A stretch of 64,000 nt of DNA from Cladopsammia gracilis (taxonomy: Eukaryota; Cnidaria; Anthozoa; Scleractinia; Dendrophylliidae), in contig JAJGOT010000421.1 of the NCBI GenBank assembly GCA_022457155.1, positions 688,501-752,500 on the forward strand, in the 5' to 3' direction. Below the pieces are notes generated by a model. It was given only the letters and a program-made list of their open reading frames with translations, was not told the DNA's origin and did not search any database. The position numbers were made by a program, and so were the translations under genes. This document shows, piece after piece, positions 48,401-60,400 of this stretch. Position 1 is the first letter of the stretch. Each line of letters starts with the position of its first letter.

Positions 48401-51400
48401 CCCTCTGTTCTCGCTGTGACGCTTGTTCGACGTTTCTTTCATCTTGTTCTTTTTTCCCCCATCGAAAAATGTAATTTGTTTTACCTTTAAGTCCCTCGAC
48501 TGCTTGGAAATTCTTTAAATCTCCGCGGTTCTACAAACCGAAGAAGAAACATCTCCCCGCATTGATAAAAACGTACGAAGTTCCTCGAAGCAAGATTTTA
48601 TCACTGAAAGCTTTTCTTTTTCCACTATAGCGGCTTCTGAGTATCCCTTAAATTAGCATCCCTGTCTTGAGTAGCAAACCGTGAAAAAATGCAACTTACG
48701 TGTTTACCGAGCTGACATGACATCGACCGTGTAGCTGCGCGAAAAACAAAGCCTCGCTTTGGATTCAAAATTGCTGAGATCCCCTATGTTATGCGACGTC
48801 ATACGTGCATGTTTTGTGACGTCAAACGCGCCAGCGAGCTACCCTGCCCAACGCTCGGACGGACACACATGTACGGACGCGCTCACGAAACGTTCCGCTA
48901 GCCATGACCATGAAAAATGATGGGCATAGGTTCTATGAGTATGGAGCTCCGCGAACGGGCCTTCTGCCCACGAGAGCTCCGCTATTAAAACAAACCCGAG
49001 TCGCATCCTCTTAATTGTACGGGTGCTGTGATCAATAGGCCATTTGCACGATGACGTCATTTGACTACTACTACTACCAGAATCCTTCAGTTTTTTGTTT
49101 TGTAGTGCAAATTAGGGCTATTGTTATTTAAACCGCACTGGGATTGCAAAATTTAAATAAGTAAAAACGAAACGAATTCTGGTCGTAGTAGTCAAATGAC
49201 GTCATCGTGCAAATGGCCTGTTGTTCGATGTGGAAGCAAAAGCGGTCGAGATAGGGGTATTTATTTCGCTTGAGTATGTTCTGCTATTATGAATCAAAGT
49301 AAAGAAAACGACAAATTACCGCAAGAGGGGCGATCACGATGGATTTCTGCTTTTAGACGGGCGGAATTCTTACGGATGAGTTTTGAACGATAGTGTGTAA
49401 GCCATGCCAGATACTCGTATTTTGTTTCTGGACAAGCGGCTATGACAGGGATAGATAATGTTGACTGGGTTTTATTAAAGTGTATATGACAGATATTTTT
49501 TTTTTACTTGCTTGATGGAAACTACATGGCGTTCTGATAAGAAAATCGAAAAGAGTTTTTTCGATATCGATTTTCTTGTCCGTGTTTTAGCCGTCTAAAA
49601 ACGTGAAATTTCACTTCCGGTCGGTTACAAAACCGCGCAAGAAGAAAGACTGGAAATAGTCTGCTGTGTAGTCAGTAGCAAGAATGCTAGTGTCGCGGAT
49701 TCTCAGTTCCTTACATTTTTTGGCGCGCCCTGAGGAAGAAACATGGTTCTATTGAGGTGTGTTGTCTATGGTTGTAGCAACACGCACCAAAAATCGGAGG
49801 AACTGAGAAACCGCGACACAGGCATTCTTGTATTGACGTCACAGCGGACTATTTCCAGTCTTTCTTCTTGCGCGGTTTTGTAACGCACCGGAAGTGAAAT
49901 TTCACGTTTTTGGACGGCTAAATCACGGACAAGAAAAATCGATATCGAAAAACTTTTTTCAACTTTCTTATCAGAAGGCGATGTAGATTCCATTCAAATG
50001 GATCAGACAATTTCCGGAAAATCCGTTCGGAAATTGTGTAATACCTACAGAGGTGGTCCTATTTTTTCATTTCGGAATGGAACGTTGGAAATTTCCTTTA
50101 GGACCTTTAGTTACCATTTGAATTAAGAAAAATTTAAATCGCTAAATAGTTGACGGTCTGGGTACTAGGATGGGGAAATGGAATATTTAAATGGTAAGGG
50201 CAATCGCGTCGGTTGGTCGGTAAATTTGGATAATCGCTTACCATTATGTAACGGTCACCCCAAGCGTTTTTTGCCTACAAATGGTAAGCACCTATGACTT
50301 GCATTTGCATGCTATTACTGCTATTACGCAATCGAAAGTGGTACACCAATATGGCGGCGGATCTGTCATGACGTCATGTGAAAACGATCTATAACAAAGG
50401 AAACATCTAAATCGTAACCCCTGAAAGTATCCCCCGCCGCTTACGGGAATGTCCACTTACGAAAATGTGTCAATACAGAGTTTGTATGGGAATTCAAACG
50501 GGGTTTTGTGGAGGCGGTCGTTTAGGGCTGGTTTTCACTACTGCATAAGCATAAGCACAAACCAACATACGCAGACTCAGTAACATGTTGTTCATTAGTG
50601 CCTACTGTTCTGTTTTGTTCAAACAATTGGAACTAATGAATAACACGTTACTGAGTCTGCATATGTTGCCATGTGCTTATGCTTATGCGCTAGTGAAAAC
50701 CAGCCCTCATAAAGCAGTCTGCTTACGAGAGTGTCTTCTTACTCAGGTAAAACATTTTCTTTATTTCGCATACCTCGTTTTCACTCGTCTAGGTTTTAAG
50801 TGATCAGACATATTATCCCTATCTACAGAAGACTGGGACGAACGTCTCGACCCTAAGCTCGCATTAGATGAGGTTCTTCTTAATCTACCACCTACAAAGG
50901 ATGAAAACAAGAAACAATAAACGGAAACACTACTTATTTAGATGTATGAAGGTCCTCCACACCACCTAAGGAATCGTCAGTGTTAATATAACGAGTTAAC
51001 AGAACCTTACCCGACCAAGCATGGGAACGAGACTCTTTGTGAGGTAAACGATCGGCCGACAGAGATCTGGACCGAGCTCGTGTTCCTGAACCATTTGAAC
51101 GTGATCTTCTTCGTCTTTTTGTGAAATAAAGAAAGACAAAACTGGTCACAAACAAGCTCCTCATTGAACAAAATAGTTTCAGAGTGACCAAAACAAGGAC
51201 AAACCCCATCATAAGTAAACGGTGCTGTGTCTTCATATAGTTCCAATAAAAGTCCAGAGTGGAAATGGTAAAGTCAAATGAAAAAAAATATATTGAAAAA
51301 CTGCAAACTATATAATGTATTTCACTTGCTCAAAGAGAATATTTTTACATGTAAATACGTTACATGTCGCAACAGCAACAAAAACAACTATGTATAATAA

Positions 51401-54400
51401 TTATACATAGTTCACTTCCATGTGAACTTGAAACTCTGAATCTATTTTTATAGCAACCCGTTTACTGCTGTTTATACTGGAAAAAACACTTTGCAAAAAG
51501 GGTTTAAAAAAATTGAAAGTCACGTCGCCAGTGTGGATTTTTTTACTGACATGGTACCATTTCAATGTGCTCCATATTCAATTGAAAATTACACCACGGG
51601 ACGTCCAAATCATACTAAGAGTACGAAAGTTAACACTAACAAGCCAAAATCCATGTTAACAATCTAACAGACCCTCTGGCTTCGTCCATCTCTTGTTGTT
51701 TCCTTTGCTTTTCTTTAATATATCTATTAAATTGTTAAGGAAAACTTCTCTGTGATTTCAATATGGAATTCTAAATCGGTACAGATGGCACTGAAACCGA
51801 GAAATGATTAATTTTCAACTCTCAACGGTGTTAGTACTGATAACAGCACCAGATTATTTTTGAACATTAAGGAACGGTTCAGTAACGCTTATAACAATTA
51901 TAATTCTCATTTTCTATTCAAACTAGCCTGAATGTGAAGTAAATTGCTTATTTCTGCGTAGGGTTTGTGACGCGTGATTGTTTCGCAATCGAATCCAGAT
52001 ATTTAAAACTTTCAAATTTGTCTACCATGGGATATAGTTTTTGTTAACTGCAACTGTATTTACAGCTCTCAGTTATGGAGTTTTTCCCGCTGAAATGATT
52101 TTAGAGACGAAATTTCAGTCGCTTATATCTCGCCCAAATCAGCTTGCCTGAACTAAAACTTTGCAAATAGCGTAAGGCCAGCTTCAAGCCGGTTGGACTT
52201 TCTCAAAGTCGTTCGCCTCTCGCTTCCGGTTCCGGTCTGGGAGTAGACCCCGGCGCACGTGAACGACTTTTATCAACAGCATAATAAATAATAAATTTAC
52301 AGGAGGAATTTTCCTCCTATGATGTTATCAATATTTTCAGTAACCAAAACACGAAAAAAAGTTTCAGTAGGGATATTTACCACCTCCATTCAAATGTCGA
52401 GTAGCATTTGCCTCCAAACGCCATTCCAAAAGCGTGAAAAGTAATTTTGATAGTTTGACACAGCCTCGCACCTGAAAATTTCGCGCCAAATGACGTCACT
52501 TGATTTGATTTCCAGCAAGGGCTCAGCAAAGGAACAAGTCGAGCTCTCGCTCATTGGTGCTACGCCCTCGCTTGCTCGATAGCGTTCCGCGCTCACTGAG
52601 CTCGACTTGTAGGCAAGTCTACAAGCTGATAAAAAAAAAACGCAGGATTCTGGAATGGTCATGTTAGCCTCCACAAGCTCCCAGCTCCCAGGAAATTTCC
52701 ATCGTTGTACTACTTGCTACTAGAAATGCTTGAAAATAAAGACTAATTACAGCATGTCACCCAAAAAATCGCCCAGTGGCTTCACCACTTTCTTCTTTAT
52801 AATTGTAAAGCTACAAAATTTTTCAGTGAAAAATATTTTATTTAGAGCCTTACATACTTACGGGTTTGGTCATATTAGCCTTTGATTAAACTCTTTACAT
52901 ATGATCTTTCGGTAGGCATGTAAGTGCTCAGTAAGTGGTTGCTTTTGAGAGTGAATAACGACCATTTTTTCAGAATCCCGAGTAATGATTGTACAAATGA
53001 CAGTAGCTATTTCGAGTAAAGTGAAGATATTTGACGTGCAAATGTTTCTTTCAGCGTTTAAAATCATGATGGCAACTCCATAAAAATGTTGAAAAAAAAA
53101 AACAACCAAGTTATGTGCTATGCAGCGAAACAAGCATACAGCTAATGCTCCATATCTGACGTTTTTCATATTAAATAAGCCAACAACGGAAAAGGTTTCC
53201 TACTACTAACATTCAGTAACATAATAGTTTTACCTGCTCCACACAAATTGGAGAACAATTCACTTCGGGCAATAAAAAGAAGAGTGTTTTGTTTCTTTAG
53301 TTCATAAATACTAGGATGAGAAATTAACAAAGTGAGAATCATGAAAAGCAAATTCCCCAACCCTTCCTCCAACCTGCAATATGATCTGCCTCTCAGCCCA
53401 CTCTCCATTATAATTTGTTCCACTTACGTTACACGAGGTCTCTTTTTTAAAATCATGATTGAAAACCAAGAGACTAATAGATGAAAATGCAGGACACTGT
53501 CACGTAAACGACAGCAATGAAAGAGAAAACACTATTATTCTGTTGACAAAAGGATACGCCGTAGGGTCGAACCGTGGAACTCTACCAGCTGAAAAGATGC
53601 GACAAGGTTAACAGTCATGTCATATTGAATTGCTTTGACAGCAGTCTTCTTATTAAAGGGACACTGTCCCGTCCCGGCTGATATACTGTGTTTTCGCGAT
53701 TATGGCCGGAAGCTTCTTTATTCAGGCAAAAACTAACGATAAAAGAGCCCGACGTTTCGGCGACATCTTGGCGTCACTGTCAAGGGAAACTAAATTAAAT
53801 ATGCGATCTCAAGAGTAACTAAGAGTCCAGAGTCATTAATTACTCATGCGCGAAGCGGCATGAGGTAAGGTTTCGGCTCCGTTTTTCTTGTTATTATTAT
53901 TTTTATTATTTTTTGTGTCACGATTTTGCATGCAAATTTATGCATGCATATTTTAAATTCTACACTTCCGGTTCATAGCTTTGCCATACACTTCCTGTTT
54001 AGTGACTTCCGGCTATTCTCACTTCCGGTAAAAGAGCGTTACTTAGTGTCACGACAGCGTCTGCTACATCCCCACTTACATAAGTAATGTTCACGTTTGG
54101 TATATATAAGACGTAGAAGAATCACTGGCTTCATTCAATAGTAAACAACGTGGTTTGCAGAAACGATGACTGAATGAAAGGAGTACTCTTCACCATGTCG
54201 GACATCTTCTTATCATGTTTAAAATATATCATAAAACTTTCTTACGCATGCGCATGAGTATAGGCTTCTTGGAGCCTCTTGTTTGCATAAGTTAGACAAG
54301 ACCTTAGCGCAAATTTAGTCTGATTGTACATTTAATGACCCTGGACTCTTAGTTACTCTTGAGATCGCATATTTAATTTAGTTTCCCTTGACAATGGCGC

Positions 54401-57400
54401 CAAGATGTCGCCGAAACATCGGACTCTTTTATCGTTGGTCTTTGCCTGTATACGTTTATTTAAATCACTGTTGATTAGCTTCTTTATTATCTTGAAATAG
54501 GAAGGGAAAATCGCAAAAAGTTACGAAAGCAAAGCAGACAAAATAACGGCTACAAAAAAGGTCAAAATTCCACAACAATGGCAATTTTGATTTCTTGACC
54601 GTATCTTGGCAATCCTGCGCTTTATCTCCAAACTGTTGCTTCTGTTTTGTTCTATCGCATCTTTTTGTTTAAATAAGTGTCCCTGTCTGAAAAAGTGTTC
54701 AAGAAGTTGGAAATGGGGGTTAACCGTGGTAAGATATTCCAAAAGCCAAAGTGGTTTTGTTTTCTGACTTTTAGTTCAGAAGTTTCGGGGGTGGTACCAT
54801 TCATTGAGGCCAGTGCATCATGGAAAATCACGTTTTACAAGGGGTAAGTTTGGAATAGCATAAAAACAAACACAAACAAATCCTACTTTGATTTTGGTTA
54901 TCTTACCAAGGCAAACTTCTGCAGCAAGTTTAATCAAAATCGGTTAACCCCCATTTCCAACTTCTGGAACAATTTCTCAGACAATGACACTTAAGTGTTG
55001 TATATTTGGTGGCATTTGGCGATATAAGGTTAGGGAACTTTTGTATTTCGGCAGGGCAGTGTCCCTTTAACTTGCTGTTGATGAACTGAACTCTGCTTAA
55101 ATACAGTAAAAACCCGCAAGTAAGAACCTGAAAATTAAGAACCTGTTAGCCTCAAATTTGTCATTTATAAACAAGAACCTATTTGGCCTAGAAAATGAAA
55201 AACAGGTTCTTATTTTCAAAAATCATCATTTAGTGATGCAGAGCTGGGTAAGAATCCTGTTTGGAAAAATAGGAGCTTGCCATTGCTGTGCAGGCAAAAC
55301 ATGTAAATGTCTATGTTATTGTTCTAGGGTGTTGTTGAGGGGGGAGGGGTGGGTGGAGTTGACTGAAAAATAGGCTTATTACCATTTTATCTTCTAGCTG
55401 GATTTTACTTGTTGTTACACAGAAATAAGAACCTATTTAAGAACCTAGATAGCCTAAAATTGTGTTAACTACCATTTAAACGAGAACCTGTTTAGGCTAA
55501 CTCTAAAAATGTAGGTTCTTACTTGCGGGTTTTTACTGTACATGTAATATGCACAAACGTACTTTAAAGCTCCTTAGTAAAATATTTAGGCACCCTTTGC
55601 TGATTATCTTTCTATAGTGAACTCTCTCTAAGCCGATTACTCTTGGGACTAGCTCTCGGGTCCACTTACATGTAAGAGAGGAGTCCGCTTTATAGATAGT
55701 TTAGGTACCGACAAACAAGTGAAATTCGAACGAGACCAGCCAACCATTGTTATATTTCAACACATTGATACACTGCCCAAATATGGTCAAAAAGTTATCG
55801 ATATACGCTATGTCTACATGACGTATATCCAACGATGGCGGTAAATTTCGCATTTTGACAAGAGAATGCAAAAATGACGGACCGGCCTCGATATTTTTTC
55901 TTCAAACTGTGCTTTGTTATCAATGTGTTGAATAATAAAACTATTATAGCGCTCAAGCTTGCGTGATATCGCCCAATTTTTGCCGATTCAGCCTACGGCC
56001 TCGTCGGCTAAGAATTAGGCGATATCACGCGCGCTTTCGCGCTATAATAGTTAAATGTCCGCCTTTGAGAGGTGTCCACCTTACGTTGCTGTTTACTTTG
56101 AGAGAGTTGACTGTAGCTCATCACTGGTTTCCAAGGCAGGAAGTTACTAGGAGTATTCTTAGTCTCCCCTGCAATACTAGTCCATCACAAGGTTACCCCC
56201 ATGAATATGTTATCAATATGAAGTACAGTTTCTTAAAGACCATGACAACACAGACCAGCCTCAAGCCATTATAAATCAATCTGATTTATTGGTACCTACC
56301 TGCAGGTGAAGGTGTTCTACTACGCATGACTGAAGTCTGTTTGGAAGGTTGTCTTCTCTCCTGCGAAATGGAGCGCCGTGAAGCTCTGTCGCCTCTAGAA
56401 GCTGAGCTGCTAGACTGGGCTGGTGAGGACCTAGGGCTAAGTTAATAACATTAATTAATACAATCGTCTTTTCAGTAAGGTCAAACGTGTGGAGCTGCAT
56501 TATTAACTCTCTAGAAATGGTGAGCTATGTAAACAATAGTCTGTTGTTTGTGATCGTCCGGGTGAGTGTAGTTCTGAAAAGAACTGTTGTTGTTGACAAT
56601 GACTGACGTTTCGACAACCTGAGCGGAAGTCATCTTCAGAGTCATGTGAATTGTAAATGGTCAGTTGATGTTATATACGTCTGGTTATAACTGTCATTGG
56701 TCAGTTTAGCCGTGATGTTATTGGCTGTAGAGACTCAAGTCAGTGATAGGTGCGTTTTGATCCGTGTATTGTTAGTGTAATTTCTGTAGTCGTATTGTTA
56801 GTCAAATTTGTCAGTGAGTTCAGTCTATTGTTCGTCTGTTTTGTTGACAAGTCGTTTGTAAGCCGCGGGTAGCTGTTGGCATCTGTTCAGTGGTGTCTGT
56901 TCTAAGTTAGTAAACCAACTTTCTAGAGTGAGTCGTTTGTAGTAGTCCGTACTGTAGGTAACGCATTCGGCAGAGTCCCAGTCAATTCTGTGATTCGTGC
57001 GTAAATGGTGTTCAGCAATGTGATTGTTGATGTCACCATTTTTTGTCGCCCGTTTGTGTTCAGTCAGTCGTATGTTCAGATTCCTGCGAGTCTCACCGAT
57101 GTAAGAGGCCTGGCAGTCGCAGCATTTGATCTTGTATACTGCTCCTTGTCTGTCGTTAGGTTCGTCCTTGTCTTTAACGTTTGTGAGAAGCTGTCATAAA
57201 GTAGTAATGGGTTTGTGAGCGACACGGATGTTGTAAGGTTGTAAGATCCGTGCAATAGTCTCAGAAGTGCCCTTGATGTAGGGTATTGTCGCTGTGGTGA
57301 CAGGTTTTGCGTAAGTTGTGTCAGATTCGTTGTTTTTGTAAACATTGCATTTAACAACGTCTCGGTTGTAGTTGTTCTTACTGAAAACGTTGTCAAGGTA

Positions 57401-60400
57401 CTTGGTTTCGTCGGTTAGGCTGTCAGGTGAATCGCAAACTAGTTGCGCTCGTGGGTTTGTGTAGTTTCGGTAGTCCGTACAGTTTCGGTGGTTGCGGTAC
57501 AGAACTTCTCAGCCGGTAGCGTGTAACGTCAAAAGCGTCATCCTTCTTAAGGCTGAGCAGTTTACCGTTAAGTCGTCGTTGCAGTGCGGGAGTCGGGTCT
57601 CGTTTAAGTTCTTCGTAGGTCTGTCTGTCGTTAACAAGCGTGTCCATTTTGTTATAGTAATCTGTTTTGTCCATAACAACAGTCACTCGTTTTTTGTCTG
57701 CAGGTAGTATGACAATGCCTTCGTCGGTTTTCAGTCGTTTAAGGGCCTGTCGTTCGTCTTTAGCCAAGTTACTGTCTGTTATCGAGGCTGATTGTATAGT
57801 AGAAGCTATTCTACTTCTGATGTTATCCTTAGCTGGCTCTGATAGATCTCTTTGACGAGACAGAGCAGTCTCAACACTTGATACAATGGCCTCTGTAGGT
57901 ATACGTCTTCCCGTCCCTTAGACGAGACTGAAAACCGAGTGCTTTCATACGGACTGAAACACTCAGTGACGCCAGAAATGCGGCGTACCTCTCAATCCAC
58001 CGCTTTGATAAATTTTTGTTTGTTTTTTGTTAGTCTCAATTTCTGCGAATGTTTTGATTCATTCTGTTATGCATGTCATTTCGTGAGTTTTTTGTGTAAA
58101 GTTCATAACTTCTTAACACCTTTTTCTGTTGGCATTCTATTTACGTATGGGCATCTTCTTTATAACTTAACTTATGGATTTTAAAATAGCCTCTGTAAAT
58201 GTTCGAGGACTAGGAGACAAGACCAAAAGACGAGAATCGTTCAATTAAAAAATGTCGGTACATTTCATCCAAGAAGCGCATTGTACTGAAGACAATATTC
58301 ATGATTGGCGGACAGAGTGGGGCAATGAAGCTTTATTTAGTTGTTGCTCAAGCAAACAAGCAGGTGTTGCCATACTATTAGTGAAACCCTTGAAGCTTGG
58401 TCGGAAATTATTTTTGAGTCAGAGGTAGCATATAAAGAAGATTTTTTTTCACATCCTCTTTGGTATAATTCTCTCATACGAATGGGAAACAGACCAGTGT
58501 TCTTTAGAGAGTGGTTTCAGAAAGGTATAACAAAGGTTAAACACCTTATGGACAACTCCTTTAAATTCCTTTCGCTTAAAGCCTTTCAAGAGAAGTATAA
58601 CCTGAATGCCCGCCCTCTATCTTACTTTGGAATAATATCTGCGTTAAAAAGTCTGCAAAAGCTCTTTCCCGATTGCACAAGAAACTCAACAGAAGGTGCG
58701 GATACTTTTTTGACAAAATTTTTATCCACCGAAAAATCTTGTAGCTTAGCATACAAAAACCTTGTCGAAAAAAAGAGCGAAACACCAAACGTAAGCCAAC
58801 AAAAATGGCTAGAGGATGCTATAACTATAACGGATAATGATATTGATTGGGGAGCAGCTTTCCAATTACCTTTTTACTGTACTAAAAGCTCAAAACTTAT
58901 AGTTTTTCATTTTAAATTTCTACACCGCCGACTATCCACTAATGACTTTCTAAAGAAGATTGGACTTGTGGACAACGATAAATGTACCTTTTGCCAGGCT
59001 GAAAAAGAAAAACTAATTCATCTTTTTTGGCAGTGTTCGATATCTGGCGACTTCTGGCATAACTTTAAGTGTTGGTTACAATCTTGTCAAATCTTTCCAA
59101 AAGATCAAACCTTATCTTTGATTACTGCTCTGGGTCTGAGGCCGGACATTTCTAAATTTAAGCTTCAAATCAATTTTTGTTGTCTATGTGCCAAACATTA
59201 TATACGGCTTTGCAAACAAAAACAACATATTCCTAAACTTAGTGGATTTCTGAAACATTTAAAGTATATTAAAGACATCGAGACGTATAGAAACACAATT
59301 CCAAACAAAAAGTGGGAGCCTCTATTACCCTATCTATAGTGTCCTAGCCCCCCTTCAAGTTATTTTTAAGTAATCGTTTAATACTTTATCTAATGTGTCA
59401 ACTTATAATTTCACCAGCCCATTCTACGTAAATGTGCCAAAAATTGCGTGATTTATTTTATTTAATATTTCTGTATTTATTATTTTTTTTGTTATTAGTT
59501 GTTGCATTTGTTGTTCCTTTATTTGCTGTATAATTAATAAAATAAAGGTTGTAATAAAAAAAAAAGAAGAAGCCCTTGCTACATACAAACAAACAGTACC
59601 ACTTTGGTTACGCTACGTGGACGACACCTTCACTGCTGTACACAAAGACGAGATTGACACCTTTCACGAACACCTCAACAGACAAAACGCTGACATACAG
59701 TTCACTAGAGAGGTTGAAGAAAATGGTATGATTCCTTTTCTAGACTGTCTAGTAAGCCGAAATGACAACAAACTACAGACTACTGTCTACAGGAAACCGA
59801 CTCATACCGACAGATTACTAGACCAGTCATCGTACAACCCTACATCTCACAAAGCGACGACCATACGAACCTTGACAAGACGAGCGCAACTAGTTTGCGA
59901 TTCACCTGACAGCCTAACCGACGAAACTAAGTACCTTGACAACGTTTTCAGTAAGAACAACTACAACCGAGACGTTGTTAAACGCAACGTTTACAAAAAC
60001 AACGAATCTGACACAACTTACGCAAAACCTGTCACCACAGCGACAATACCCTACATCAAGGGCACTTCTGAGACTATTGCACGGATCTTACAACCTTACA
60101 ACATCCGTGTCGCTCACAAACCCATTACTACTTTACGACAGCTTCTCACAAACGTTAAAGACAAGGACGAACCTAACGACAGACAAGGAGCAGTATACAA
60201 GATCAAATGCTGCGACTGCCAGGCCTCTTACATCGGTGAGACTGGCAGGAATCTGAACATACGACTGACTGAACACAAACGGGCGACAAAAAATGGTGAC
60301 ATCAACAATCACATTGCTGAACACCATTTACGCACGAATCACAGAATTGACTGGGACTCTGCCGAATGCGTTACCTACAGTACGGACTACTACAAATGAC

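Larger units (their letters stand above)
42165..50392. mobile_element. Large TIR/foldback element hosting copia and MITEs
   Basis: atagatcgttttcacatgac opens the left arm and its complement gtcatgtgaaaacgatctat closes the right. The arms run on through ccgccgccatattagtgtac (interrupted by copia at 42217/46931), gtcatgggtgcttaccattt, and ccgaccaaccgacg, to about 47421 at the left and 49995 at the right. Removing copia and the 164-bp MITE leaves about 3.3 kb with arms of roughly 400 bp. No transposase was seen. Confidence 0.7.

Noticed and set aside
56296..56300. Alternative donor 4 nt downstream for exon 56300-56436, joining directly to 51114
   Set aside because: The consensus donor cag|gtaggt matches the phase of the RFDPTA exon, which gives the conserved motif order; the alternative skips it.
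57939..58184. 81-codon frame LSYGLKHSVTPEMRRTSQ... as a gene
   Set aside because: Its start is the Penelope N-terminal scrap and its remainder is the 5' region of the LINE; it is a junction artefact.
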